From: Microbacterium sp. SORGH_AS_0862
Lineage (GTDB): Bacteria; Actinomycetota; Actinomycetes; Actinomycetales; Microbacteriaceae
DNA: 64,000 nt
Assembly: GCF_030818795.1 (NCBI RefSeq)
Contig: NZ_JAUTAY010000001.1
Location: forward strand, 1,984,001-2,048,000
Reading direction: 5' to 3'
The notes under the pieces are model-generated. The model had not been told where the DNA came from and did no database searches. It saw only the letters and a list, made by a program, of their open reading frames with translations. The stretch's first letter is position 1; the number at the start of each line of letters is the position of its first letter. Positions 46,036 to 54,536 of this stretch are shown here, piece by piece. The position numbers and the translations under genes were made by a program.

Positions 46036-46362
46036 ATGGACACGAAACACGAGAACGATCGCCCGGTGCGCTCCTCGGTGTGGCGCATCGTGGCCTTCGC
46101 CACCATCATGCTGGTCCTGGCGGGCGTCATCGGCGGCTTCACCGCAGCCGTCTCCCAGAGCCTGGTCGCCGCGATGATCGCAGGCGGCGTCCTCGTCGTG
46201 CTCGGCGCGCTGTGGGTGCCCCGCGTTCTGCGCGATACTCCGCCGCCGGAGCATCGCCCCGGCGAGCGTCCGGGTTATGAACAGTTCGGGCCGCTCGGCC
46301 AGCCGAACACGGTGGGCCTGGGTAACGTGGGCGGTTCCTCGACGACGGGAGCGAACGGATGA
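46036..46362 (+). CDS. small two-helix membrane protein, tandem paralogue 1
   Basis: A 108-residue protein: a charged N-terminus, two hydrophobic helices (about 22-70), then a Pro/Gly-rich cytoplasmic or external tail (QFGPLGQPNTVGLGNVGG). TACCGT lies seven bases before ATG 46036. The gene overlaps the next by four bases, and both share the pattern SQSL/TQSL, W.P/W.W.R.. and GPxGQP. Function unknown. Confidence 0.7.
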   Translation: MDTKHENDRPVRSSVWRIVAFATIMLVLAGVIGGFTAAVSQSLVAAMIAGGVLVVLGALWVPRVLRDTPPPEHRPGERPGYEQFGPLGQPNTVGLGNVGGSSTTGANG

Positions 46363-46685
46363 CGAACGACACACCGCCGTACGACGAGCAGCAGCCCCTC
46401 CGGCGCACATCGATCGGCGCCATCCTCGGGGTCGTCCTCGGGATGCTGGCACTCGCCGCCGTGCTCGCCGTGGTCCTGGGCATCGTCACGCAGAGCCTCG
46501 CGGTGATCCTGGCGGTGGTTGTGGTGATCGGCGCGCTCACCGCTGTCTGGGTGTGGCGCATGATGCGCGGCGTCGGCTCGTCGGTGCGCCCGATCCAGGA
46601 TCATCGCGCAACCGGTGACCACGGTCCTTACGGTCAGCCCGGCGCGCCCGGCATCGGCGGAGCCGGGCGCGACGGCGGTCGCTGA
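46359..46685 (+). CDS. small two-helix membrane protein, tandem paralogue 2
   Basis: A 108-residue protein with the same plan as its upstream neighbour: acidic N-terminus, two helices (SIGAILGVVLGMLALAAVL and SLAVILAVVVVIGALTAVW), and a Gly/Pro tail (GPYGQPGAPGIGGAG). The ATGA overlap indicates translational coupling. Probably a tandem duplication; function unknown. It ends flush with the convergent dioxygenase-like gene. Confidence 0.7.
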   Translation: MTNDTPPYDEQQPLRRTSIGAILGVVLGMLALAAVLAVVLGIVTQSLAVILAVVVVIGALTAVWVWRMMRGVGSSVRPIQDHRATGDHGPYGQPGAPGIGGAGRDGGR

Positions 46686-47633
46686 TCAACGCCGTCCGCC
46701 GGGTGCCTGACCCGCGGACGGCGTCGTCGTCGTATCGACGCGGACGGCGAGGGCGGCGGTGTAGCCGCTCGTCGTGTCCCCGGTGACGGTGGCGACCTGG
46801 AGGGCGCCGCCGTCGTCGCCGAAGATGTTGTCGCTGGACAGTGTCACCTGGGAGAGATTGCGCGCCGAGCCGTCGTAGGCGCTGAGGGCGTACACGTCCG
46901 TCAGTGGCGCTTCCGGCAGAGCGAGTTGCGACGTGGCGATCGCGTTGCCGGAATCCGTGATGCCGTCGGCGCTCGGATAGACCTCGAAGTGGATGTGGGG
47001 CCAGCGGCCGGTGTAGCAGCCCGGCACGACGGAGGTGAAGGTCACCTGGCCGTTCGCGTCGGACACCTGGACGCCCCGCAGCCACGTCTCGTTCTCGACG
47101 CCCTCCGAGTACATGGAGTACCGGCCCAGCGCGTCGCAGTGCCACGCGTAGACGGCGACACCGGCGAAGGGCGCGTCGCCGTTCGCCATGTCGGTCACAC
47201 GCAGCGTGAAGGTCAGGGGCACTCCCTCCACCGCGGTCGAGGAGCCGATGCTCGTCCGCAGGTCGCTGCGCACGATCCCGCTCTGCTCGAGCACGTCGGG
47301 CCCGTTGGACCCGTCGCCGGGATAGGGGCCGGCCGTCTCGTCGGAGATCTCTCCCGACGGCAGCGTCCCCGACGCCGATCCGGGGGCGGCGGATGCCGAG
47401 GACGTCGGTGTGGCGGTCGACGTCGTGCCCGCGGAGCTCATGGGTGCGCAGGCGGCGAGCGCCGCGGTTCCCAACCCCACGCCCACGAGCCCGAGGATGC
47501 CGCGACGAGTGATCAGGGTGCGGACATCGAACGGGGCGCCCTGATCGACGACCTCCTCATCCGGTCGGTCCAACAGGCGGCCCTCGAAGGCGGGTCCTCG
47601 CGGGGTCTGCTCGGCATCGGGGATGCGTACCAC
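46686..47633 (-). CDS. Tat-exported intradiol dioxygenase-like lipoprotein
   Basis: A 315-residue protein. An unusually long cytoplasmic N-region precedes the twin-arginine motif ITRRGILGLVG (about 42-52) and a hydrophobic stretch ending in LAAC (lipobox, Cys about 62). After a Ser/Thr/Ala linker comes an intradiol ring-cleavage domain with candidate iron ligands Tyr in TAGPYPGDG, Tyr in GCYTGRW and two His in PHIHFEV. All four ligand positions appear present, so it may cleave catechols outside the membrane. Extracellular members of the family exist, but substrates are poorly known. Confidence 0.82.
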   Translation of the reverse strand: MVRIPDAEQTPRGPAFEGRLLDRPDEEVVDQGAPFDVRTLITRRGILGLVGVGLGTAALAACAPMSSAGTTSTATPTSSASAAPGSASGTLPSGEISDETAGPYPGDGSNGPDVLEQSGIVRSDLRTSIGSSTAVEGVPLTFTLRVTDMANGDAPFAGVAVYAWHCDALGRYSMYSEGVENETWLRGVQVSDANGQVTFTSVVPGCYTGRWPHIHFEVYPSADGITDSGNAIATSQLALPEAPLTDVYALSAYDGSARNLSQVTLSSDNIFGDDGGALQVATVTGDTTSGYTAALAVRVDTTTTPSAGQAPGGRR

Positions 47634-47708
47634 GGTCGTCTCCTGACATGTCGGCGGTCTTCGTGGCTCGATCCTGTCCGACCCGCTCAGGCGGACACGG
47701 TGACACTC

Positions 47709-49376
47709 CTATACGTCGCCCATGAACGCCTCCGTCTCCCGCATCCCCTCCCCGTCGATCTCGATGACCGTGTCCACGCCCAGACGGGAGAGGAAGTCGT
47801 CGTCGTGGCTGACCACGATCAGCGCACCGCGATAGGCGGAGAGGGCGTCGACGAGCTGGTCGACCGTCTCGAGGTCCAGGTTGTTGGTCGGCTCGTCGAG
47901 CAGGAGCAGCTGCGGCGGCGGGTCCGTGAGCAGCAGTCGCGCGAGGCAGAGCCGGAACCGCTCGCCGCCGGAGAGGGCGGCGACGATTCGGTCGACGGCC
48001 GCGCCCCGCAGCAGGAACCGCGCGAGACGGTTGCGCAGTTCCGCGGTCGGCATCGTCGGTGCGGCATCGGCGACGATCGACAGCACGGTCGCGTCGTCGT
48101 CCAGCCCGTCCAGGCGCTGCGGAAGGTACCCCACCCGATCCGTGAGCAGAACCGCGTGAGCAGAACGCAGCCAGGCAGGGCCGACCTGCCTGTCGCCGTC
48201 CCCGTCCGGCTCGGCTCCGGCTGATTCGTGCCCGGTTCCCCTCGCCAGTCGCTCGAGGAGAGTCGACTTACCGGCGCCGTTCGATCCGACGATCGCGATC
48301 CGCTCGGGGCCCTGCACGATCCAGGTGCGGTCGCCGTCGCCGATCTCGGCGAGACGCCTGCCCGCAGCGACCTGCGGGTCGGGCAGATCCAGATGCACGC
48401 TCTCGTCGTCGCGCACGCGCCGCTCCGCCGTATCGAGCGCGGCGCGCGCGGCGGATTCGCGATCGGCGACCATGCCGCGGAGCCTGCCCGCCGACACCTG
48501 CGCCGCGTGCTTACGGCCACCCGCGATGATCTTGGGCACGCGCTTCTCGACCTCCGCCTTGTGCGCCGTCCTGGCGCGTCGTGCGAGCGTCGTCTCCGCC
48601 TCGATCCGCTGGCGCTTCTCGCGCCGTACGGCGGATGCGGCGGCGCGCTCGGCGGCGCGTGCCGCATCCTGCTCGTTCTCGAGCTGCTCGCGCCACGCGC
48701 GGTAGCCGCCGCCGAAGCGCGTCAGACGGTTTCCGTACAGCTCGGCCGTCTCCGACATCCCGTCCAGCAGCGCCACGTCGTGGCTGACGACGATCAGGGC
48801 GCCCGGCCAGTCCGCGATCAGGTGGCGCAGCCGGGCGCGCGCCGCGCGGTCGAGATTGTTGGTCGGCTCGTCGAGAAGGGTCACCGCGGTCCGGCGGGCC
48901 CGCAGTCCGGCCGTTGCGACGAGCACGGCTTCGCCTCCGGAGAGCTGTCCGATGCGTCGGTCCAGGGCATCGCCGGGAAGCCCGGCGGCATCGAGCGCGG
49001 CGACGGCGCGGGCCTCGGCATCCCAGTCGTCGCCGATCGTGTCGAAGTGGCGGGCGTCGACGTCGCCCGCCTCGACCGCGCGCAGAGCGGTCAGGACCTC
49101 GCCCAGGCCCAGCAGATCGGCGACGGGACGGTCGGCGTCGAGGGTGAGGCGCTGCGGCAGCACCGCCACGTCGCCGTCGACGCTGACGTGGCCGGATGCG
49201 GGCTGCAGCTCGCCCGCGATCAGGCGCAGCAGAGTGGTCTTGCCGGAGCCGTTGCGTCCGACGAGGCCCGTGGTGCCGGTGCCGAACGTGCCGGAGACCT
49301 CGGTCAGAGCGGCCGTGCCGTCCGGCCAGGAGAAGGAGAGGCCGTCGAGGACGACCGCGGCGGAAAGAGCGGGCAT
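47709..49376 (-). CDS. ABC-F family ATPase (possible ribosome-protection antibiotic resistance factor)
   Basis: A 555-residue soluble protein with two ABC domains and no membrane part. First Walker A is [11 protein letters not shown] and its signature LSGGEAVL. The second is [11 protein letters not shown] with [16 protein letters not shown]. The inter-domain linker is Arg/Lys/Ala-rich. ATG 49376 (MPALSAA) has GGGAGG four bases upstream; the in-frame TTG at 49388 overlaps that site. ABC-F proteins remove antibiotics from, or otherwise act on, the ribosome. The leader with a short peptide ORF and hairpin supports the resistance type. Confidence 0.9.
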   Translation of the reverse strand: MPALSAAVVLDGLSFSWPDGTAALTEVSGTFGTGTTGLVGRNGSGKTTLLRLIAGELQPASGHVSVDGDVAVLPQRLTLDADRPVADLLGLGEVLTALRAVEAGDVDARHFDTIGDDWDAEARAVAALDAAGLPGDALDRRIGQLSGGEAVLVATAGLRARRTAVTLLDEPTNNLDRAARARLRHLIADWPGALIVVSHDVALLDGMSETAELYGNRLTRFGGGYRAWREQLENEQDAARAAERAAASAVRREKRQRIEAETTLARRARTAHKAEVEKRVPKIIAGGRKHAAQVSAGRLRGMVADRESAARAALDTAERRVRDDESVHLDLPDPQVAAGRRLAEIGDGDRTWIVQGPERIAIVGSNGAGKSTLLERLARGTGHESAGAEPDGDGDRQVGPAWLRSAHAVLLTDRVGYLPQRLDGLDDDATVLSIVADAAPTMPTAELRNRLARFLLRGAAVDRIVAALSGGERFRLCLARLLLTDPPPQLLLLDEPTNNLDLETVDQLVDALSAYRGALIVVSHDDDFLSRLGVDTVIEIDGEGMRETEAFMGDV

Positions 49377-49415
49377 GGTGCCTCCCAAGATGTCGGTGGA
49401 AGCACTGACACCCGG

Positions 49416-49429
49416 GTGCCCGCGGGCAC
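49416..49429 (-). promoter_or_regulatory. 14-bp GC palindrome between leader peptide and ABC-F gene
   Basis: GTGCCCGCGGGCAC is perfectly self-complementary. It lies 14 bases past the leader-peptide stop and about 40 bases before the ABC-F start. Its GTGCC could also pair with GGCAC, just after the gene's Shine-Dalgarno. It could be an attenuator element. Confidence 0.45.
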
Positions 49430-49443
49430 GGTGATCGACGGGG

Positions 49444-49479
49444 TCAGCGCGTGGGCTGGAAGCCGTCGAGGAAGTACAC
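49444..49479 (-). CDS. putative 11-residue regulatory leader peptide
   Basis: GTG start at 49479 with GAAAGG eight bases upstream, encoding [11 protein letters not shown] (Met at the start) and a TGA stop at 49444. It begins about 28 nt after the predicted transcription start and lies 67 bases before the ABC-F gene. Short leader peptides upstream of ABC-F genes stall antibiotic-bound ribosomes and switch on the gene. That role is inferred here from architecture. Confidence 0.5.
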   Translation of the reverse strand: MYFLDGFQPTR

Positions 49480-49513
49480 CGGTTCGACCTTTCGGAAGGG
49501 GCAGGACTCGAAG

Positions 49514-49542
49514 ACCCTACCGACCGCGGAGGGCGATGTCCA
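49514..49542 (-). promoter_or_regulatory. promoter of the ABC-F leader
   Basis: -35 TGGACA (49542-49537), 17-bp spacer, -10 TAGGGT (49519-49514) on the minus strand. It lies between the esterase stop codon and the leader peptide. Both boxes are close to consensus and the spacing is ideal. Confidence 0.6.
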
Positions 49543-49557
49543 GACCGAGCAGCGGGA

Positions 49558-50199
49558 TCAGCCGAGCTGCCGCTCGAGGAACGCCCGGACGTCGACGAGC
49601 TCCTCTGCGCTGACGGAGTGACCGAGTCCGGGGTACAGGCGCCCGGTGAGGTCCACGTGATCGGGCAGCCACTGCGCGGTGTGGGTGATCAGGGGAGCGG
49701 GGATCGCGTCGTCGGCGGAACCGCGCCCCCAGAACACCGGCGGGCGCCGCGCAGCGAGCGCCGCATCCGTCTCGAGCTCGCCGGGGGTGACGTAGCCGCT
49801 GAGATTCACCGCGAACGCGAAGCGGTCGGGCTGCCGGCGCACGGCCTGCAGCGAGACCGCGCCCCCCTGGGAGAACCCCAGGAGCCCGACGGTCTCGGCC
49901 GTGCTCGCGCGATCCAGCCAGGCGATGAGAGCGTCCGTGCCGGCGGTGATCGCTCGCGGGTCGCGGCCGTCGAGACCCTCGATCGGGTACCACGAGTAGC
50001 CCGGCGACGGCCACGGCGGCGCGAGCGGCGCGCGTACCGCGGCCATGCGGTACGCGGCCGGCAGGTGCGTCGCCAGGGAGAAGAGGTCGCGTTCGTCGCT
50101 CGCGTAGCCGTGCAGCAGAACCAGCAGCGGGCGACCGGCGGTGTTGTCGTCGTCGGAGAACAGCACGGCGTCGTCGTCGAGCATCGGGGTGGCATCCAT
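49558..50199 (-). CDS. alpha/beta-hydrolase, phospholipase/carboxylesterase type
   Basis: A 213-residue esterase. Oxyanion region [13 protein letters not shown] (about 26-38), nucleophile elbow GFSQGG (Ser near 110), catalytic Asp in GSADDAIP and His in GLGHSVS. The size fits the cytosolic carboxylesterase (YpfH/EstB) family. It is divergent from the Nudix-like gene and upstream of the ABC-F leader promoter. Substrate unknown. Confidence 0.85.
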   Translation of the reverse strand: MDATPMLDDDAVLFSDDDNTAGRPLLVLLHGYASDERDLFSLATHLPAAYRMAAVRAPLAPPWPSPGYSWYPIEGLDGRDPRAITAGTDALIAWLDRASTAETVGLLGFSQGGAVSLQAVRRQPDRFAFAVNLSGYVTPGELETDAALAARRPPVFWGRGSADDAIPAPLITHTAQWLPDHVDLTGRLYPGLGHSVSAEELVDVRAFLERQLG

Positions 50200-50266
50200 C
50201 GCTCCATCCTCTTACCCACCACCCCCATCCGCCATGTGAGGCCGGCGTGTGGGGTATACAGGAGGC

Positions 50267-50878
50267 ATGCCGGTCCGCACGCCCGATCCTGATCCCCACG
50301 AGCCCGGCGACGACTCGTCGCGCGATCCCTTGGGCCTCGGGGGCCTGCCCGGCAGCGCCGGCAATCCCGCGTGGCTGAGCGACGTCGAACTCGCCGAGGC
50401 GCGGCGTCGGTTGCCGATGCTCTACGTCGAGGCGATCCCGGTGCGCACCGACGGCATGGGCGTGGTGACGCAGGTGGGCATCCTCCTGCGGGCGACGCCT
50501 CTGGGGGAGATGACCCGCACCATCGTGTCCGGACGGGTGCGTTACGGCGAGACCGTGCGCGACGCGCTCTTCCGCCACCTCGAGAATGATCTGGGCCCGA
50601 TGGCCTTCCCGCTGTTGCCGCCGAGCCCGACGCCGTTCACGGTCGCGGAGTACTTCCCCCTTCCCGGTGTGAGCGCGTTCCACGACGACCGCCAGCACGC
50701 GGTCTCGCTCGCGTTCGTGGTGCCGGTCACGGGCACCTGTGAGCCGCGCCAGGACGCCCTCGAGGTCACCTGGATGGAGCCGGCGGAGGCCGCATCCGAC
50801 GCCCTCGCGGCCGAGATGGAGGGCGGCCGGGGAACCCTCATCCGCCTGGGCCTGGCCAGCGTCGGCGCTCTGCGCTGA
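50267..50878 (+). CDS. Nudix-like family protein (DUF4916 type) with degenerate Nudix box
   Basis: A 203-residue protein from ATG 50267, which has AGGAGG immediately upstream; the in-frame GTG at 50249 is upstream of that site. The Nudix region is GRVRYGETVRDALFRHLEND: the expected REUxEE core is changed to RH-L-EN, so metal binding and hydrolase activity are doubtful. It resembles the NUDIX/DUF4916 proteins of actinobacteria. The next gene starts one base after its stop. Confidence 0.75.
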   Translation: MPVRTPDPDPHEPGDDSSRDPLGLGGLPGSAGNPAWLSDVELAEARRRLPMLYVEAIPVRTDGMGVVTQVGILLRATPLGEMTRTIVSGRVRYGETVRDALFRHLENDLGPMAFPLLPPSPTPFTVAEYFPLPGVSAFHDDRQHAVSLAFVVPVTGTCEPRQDALEVTWMEPAEAASDALAAEMEGGRGTLIRLGLASVGALR

Positions 50879-50879
50879 C

Positions 50880-51740
50880 ATGCCGGTCGCCGCATCCTCG
50901 TTCCCTGCGAGCCCCTCGCTCGTCGACTTCGCCGTCGCGCTGCCGGTTGTGCTGCTCGTCGCCTACGGCATCGCTCTGCTGCTGCGACGGCTGTTCGGGG
51001 AGCGCCTGTCGCTCGGCACGGCGACGATGACCCTCATCGGCGTGCTCGGGGTCAGCGCCGGTGCGCTCGTCTCGGGACTCTTCATCCCGGGCCAGCGGCT
51101 GTGGATGCCGAGCACCCTGTTGCTGGCGACGGGGGCGAGTCTCGGACTGTCGTTCCTGGTCGCGGGAGCGGTGGCGGCGGTGCGCGGGGCGAGTGCGATG
51201 CCGGATGCGGCGGCGGTGCTCGCCGCGGGCGAGTCGGAGCGCCGGGAGTTCAAGGAGACCGCCCGTTGGAACGTGCGCGAGTCGCGCAAGGATCCGCGCA
51301 TGGAGCTGGCGGTCGCGAAGACCGTCGCGGCGTTCCTCAACTCGCGCGGCGGTCTTCTCGTGATCGGCGCGAACGACGCGGGCGAGGCGGTGGGCCTCGA
51401 GCGCGACCTCCAGACGTTGCGCACGCCCGACCACGACCGCTTCGAGCTCTGGCTGCGCGACATGCTCTCCACCTCGCTCGGCCGCAACGCCGCGGCGCTT
51501 CCGCGCATCCGGTTCGGGACAGCGGGCGACGGCGTCGTCGTGTGCCTCGTGCAGTGCCGGCCGGCGGGCAAACCGGTGTTCGTCACGCAGCCCAAGGACG
51601 GCGGCTCGACCCGCGAGCTCTGGGTGCGGGTGGGCAACTCGTCGCGCGCGCTCGGGGTGGACGAGGCCGTCGACTACGTGGCTCGCCACTGGCGACCGTC
51701 GGTGGCGTCGTTCGTGCTCGGGCGCCCCTCTGGCGCCTGA
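50880..51740 (+). CDS. membrane-anchored AlbA_2/Schlafen-type ATP-binding protein
   Basis: A 286-residue protein. Three N-terminal hydrophobic helices (about 12-35, 47-68 and 75-97) are followed by a cytoplasmic AlbA_2 (divergent Schlafen AAA-4) domain: GESERREFKETARWN near 118, AVAKTVAAFLNSRGGLLVIG and DAGEAVGLERD. AlbA_2 domains bind nucleotides or nucleic acid and often act as regulators. It is coupled to the Nudix-like gene (stop and start one base apart). Function unknown. Confidence 0.75.
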   Translation: MPVAASSFPASPSLVDFAVALPVVLLVAYGIALLLRRLFGERLSLGTATMTLIGVLGVSAGALVSGLFIPGQRLWMPSTLLLATGASLGLSFLVAGAVAAVRGASAMPDAAAVLAAGESERREFKETARWNVRESRKDPRMELAVAKTVAAFLNSRGGLLVIGANDAGEAVGLERDLQTLRTPDHDRFELWLRDMLSTSLGRNAAALPRIRFGTAGDGVVVCLVQCRPAGKPVFVTQPKDGGSTRELWVRVGNSSRALGVDEAVDYVARHWRPSVASFVLGRPSGA

Positions 51741-51747
51741 GCCCGCC

Positions 51748-52815
51748 TCAGCGCGTGGTCTCGCGGGCGATCGCGGCGACGAACGCGTCGATGTCGTCTT
51801 CGGTCGTGTCGAACGAGCACATCCAGCGCACCTCGCGGCGGCTTTCATCCCAGTCATAGAACCGGAAGCTCTCGCGCAGGCGCTCCGCCACGCCCTCGGG
51901 CAGGATCGCGAACAGGCCGTTGGCCTGGGTGGGATGCGTGAACGAGACGCCGCGGATCGAGCCGTCGGCGAGGCCCGCATCCACGCCCTGGCGAAGGCGC
52001 TGGGCCATCGCGTTCGCGTGCGAGGCGTTGCGGAGCCAGAGATCGCCCTCGTAGAGCGCCACGAGCTGCGCCGAGACGAAGCGCATCTTCGAGGCCAGCT
52101 GCATGTTGAGTTTGCGCAGGTACGTGAGGCCGGTGGATGCGGCGGGGTCGAGCACGACGATCGCCTCGGCGCCCAGCGCGCCGTTCTTCGTACCGCCCAG
52201 GCTCACGACGTCGACGCCCGCGTCGGTCGTGAAGGCGGCCAGCGGCACGCCGAGGGCGGCCGCCGCGTTGGAGATGCGTGCCCCGTCGAGGTGCAGCCGC
52301 ATCCCGCGCTCGTGCGCGTGATCGGCGAGGGCGCGGATCTCATCCGGGGTGTAGAGCGTGCCGAGCTCGCTGGTCTGCGTGATCGAGACCACGAGCGGTT
52401 GCGCGCGATGCTCGTCGCCCCAGCCCCAGGCCTCGCGGTCGACGAGCTCGGGGGTGAGCTTGCCGTCGGGCGAGGCGACGGTCAGAAGCTTCATACCGCC
52501 CACGCGCTCCGGCGCACCGCCCTCGTCGACGTTGATGTGCGCCGTGGATGCGGCGATGACCGCACCCCAGCGGGGCAGCATCGACTGCAGGCCGGTGACG
52601 TTCGCACCCGTGCCGTTGAAGACGGGGAACGCCTCCGCGCGCTCGCCGAAGTGGGCGACGACGACCTCCTGCAGGCGGGCCGTGTAGACGTCCTCGCCGT
52701 AGGCGATCTGGTGCCCCTCGTTGGCGGCGGCGATCGCGGCCAGCACCTCGGGGTGCACGCCGGAGTAGTTGTCGGAGGCGAAGCCGCGCACGGCGGTGTC
52801 ATGCAGAGTCGTCAC
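51748..52815 (-). CDS. low-specificity threonine aldolase family enzyme
   Basis: A 355-residue PLP enzyme cleaving L-threonine or allo-threonine to glycine and acetaldehyde (relatives act on other beta-hydroxy amino acids). It begins FASDNYSGVHPEVLAA after a short N-terminus, with Schiff-base Lys in SLGGTKNGALG and LHLDGARISNA. GTG 52815 is chosen: TAGATT lies eight bases upstream. The longer frame to 52848 runs into the promoter. Family A copy A3 lies just upstream. Confidence 0.88.
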   Translation of the reverse strand: MTTLHDTAVRGFASDNYSGVHPEVLAAIAAANEGHQIAYGEDVYTARLQEVVVAHFGERAEAFPVFNGTGANVTGLQSMLPRWGAVIAASTAHINVDEGGAPERVGGMKLLTVASPDGKLTPELVDREAWGWGDEHRAQPLVVSITQTSELGTLYTPDEIRALADHAHERGMRLHLDGARISNAAAALGVPLAAFTTDAGVDVVSLGGTKNGALGAEAIVVLDPAASTGLTYLRKLNMQLASKMRFVSAQLVALYEGDLWLRNASHANAMAQRLRQGVDAGLADGSIRGVSFTHPTQANGLFAILPEGVAERLRESFRFYDWDESRREVRWMCSFDTTEDDIDAFVAAIARETTR

Positions 52816-52872
52816 AATCGTCCAATCTACGTCGGCTCTCGCCCGCATCCGTCCGCCGGGTCAGTCGCACCA

Positions 52873-52964
52873 TGTCCCACTTTCCGCAGAAATCGGAGCC
52901 GAAATCTGCAGAAAGTGGGACACGGATTGCCGCAAGTGGGACATGCATTGCGGCAAGTGGGACA
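52873..52964. repeat. family A palindrome cluster, copy A3
   Basis: One forward half-site TGTCCCACTT (52873-52882) and three reverse half-sites AAGTGGGACA at 52913-52922, 52934-52943 and 52955-52964, spaced exactly 21 bp. The first pair forms the 50-bp core (52873-52922). It lies between the threonine aldolase start and the DUF6421-like stop. Confidence 0.85.
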
Positions 52965-53004
52965 TGCCTGATGAGCGGATGCGGCCGCGAGCCGCTCGGG
53001 CGGG

Positions 53005-54453
53005 TCAGTCGGCGGCGCGGATGCCGGCGGTGGAGGCGATCACGTCGCGCATCTTCTTCTCCAGCGCCTCGTAGAACATCGACAGCGGGAACTCGTCGGT
53101 CAGCACCTGGTCGGTGAAGCCCGCGGGCGGGCCCGACAGCACCTCGTCGGGCAGGCCCCGCGCCCACACCGAGGCCGGATGCGGCGTCACGACCGAGCTC
53201 ACGAGCTCATACGCCGCCAGCCAGTGAGCCGTCTTCGGGCGGTCGATCGAACGCCAATACAGCTCGTCGATCGCATCCGCCAGCGCCACGACCGCATCCG
53301 GAACCTGATCCCAGTCGATGCGCAGCCGAGTGTCGGTCCAGTGCAGCACGCCGCGGCGGTGCAGCCATGCGAAGAGCAGCTGTCCGCCGAGCCCGTCGTA
53401 GTTGCGCACCCGGGTGCCCGTGATCGCGAAGCGGAAGATGCGATCGAAGAGCACTGCGTACAGCACGAGTCCTGCATGCTCCCGCATCCGCTCGTCGACC
53501 TCGCTCAGCTGCTCGCCGGCAGCGACCCGCTCGTCGAGGCGTCGGCGGATGAGCACGCACTCGCGGAACGCGGTCAGATCGCACCGCAGCTCCTCCAGCG
53601 AGTAGAGGAAGTACGGCATGCGCTGCTTGATCATGAACGGATCGAACGGCAGGTCGCCGCGCATGTGGGTGCGGTCGTGGATGAGATCCCACATCACGAA
53701 GGTCTGCTCGGCGAGCGCCTGGTCCGTCAGCATCCGCGCCGCGTCCTCGGGCAGCTCGAGCTTCGTGATCTCGGATGCGGCCGCGACCACTCTGCGGTAG
53801 CGCGCCGCCTCGCGGTCCTGGAAGATCGCCCCCCACGTGAACGCGGGAACCTCGCGCATCGAGACGGTCTCGGGGAACAGCACGGCCGAGTTCGTGTCGT
53901 AGCCAGGAGTGAAGTCCACCAGTCGGAGCGAGACGAACAGTGCGTTCGTGTACTCCGTCTCGAGCTGCGCGATGAACTCGGGCCAGATCACCTCGACGAG
54001 CACGGCCTCGATGTACCGGTTCGGCGAGCCGTTCTGCGTGTACATCGGGAACACGACGAGGTGGCGCATCCCGTCCACCCGGTGCCGTTGCGGCTGGAAG
54101 GCGACGAGCGCGTCGAAGAAGTCCGGCACGCCGAAGTCCTCCGCCGACCAGCGCAGGAAGTCGCCCACCAGGGCCTGCAGGTAGTCGGCATCGTGCGGGA
54201 AGCGCGGAGCGAGCTCCTGCACGGCAGCGACGATCCGATCGACCTCCACGCGCGCAGCCGTGCGGTCCTCCGCCTCCGGCACCGAGCCGTCCTTCGCCTG
54301 CATCGCCTGCAATGCGACGGCGGCGTCCTTCAGCTCGAGCCAGGCCGGATCGTCTTCCACGCCGATCGCGAGGTTCGCGGCGTCCTCGACGACCTCGGGC
54401 TCGCCGATGATCGCCTTGAGCTCACGTGAGGGGTGGGCGGCGTCGATGGACAT
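53005..54453 (-). CDS. DUF6421-like uncharacterised protein
   Basis: A 482-residue cytoplasmic protein, with no signal peptide or membrane segment. It starts MSIDAAHPSREL with GGAGG upstream (GGAGGTTCCCATG). It contains a metal-site-like MWDLIHDRTHMRGDLPFDPF about 60% along. It resembles a family found widely in actinobacteria with no known function. It lies 83 bp downstream of mmsA on the same strand, so it could be read through from the catabolic operon. Confidence 0.75.
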   Translation of the reverse strand: MSIDAAHPSRELKAIIGEPEVVEDAANLAIGVEDDPAWLELKDAAVALQAMQAKDGSVPEAEDRTAARVEVDRIVAAVQELAPRFPHDADYLQALVGDFLRWSAEDFGVPDFFDALVAFQPQRHRVDGMRHLVVFPMYTQNGSPNRYIEAVLVEVIWPEFIAQLETEYTNALFVSLRLVDFTPGYDTNSAVLFPETVSMREVPAFTWGAIFQDREAARYRRVVAAASEITKLELPEDAARMLTDQALAEQTFVMWDLIHDRTHMRGDLPFDPFMIKQRMPYFLYSLEELRCDLTAFRECVLIRRRLDERVAAGEQLSEVDERMREHAGLVLYAVLFDRIFRFAITGTRVRNYDGLGGQLLFAWLHRRGVLHWTDTRLRIDWDQVPDAVVALADAIDELYWRSIDRPKTAHWLAAYELVSSVVTPHPASVWARGLPDEVLSGPPAGFTDQVLTDEFPLSMFYEALEKKMRDVIASTAGIRAAD

Positions 54454-54536
54454 GGGAACCTCCGATCGTCGAAGTCGGCCGCGGATGCGGCGTGGTGATG
54501 GTGCGAACAGGCTACGCGGCTCGGGGTCGGACGCGC

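Noticed and set aside
50249..50266. GTG start for the Nudix-like gene
   Set aside because: The AGGAGG directly before ATG 50267 lies inside that extension, so ATG 50267 is the better start.
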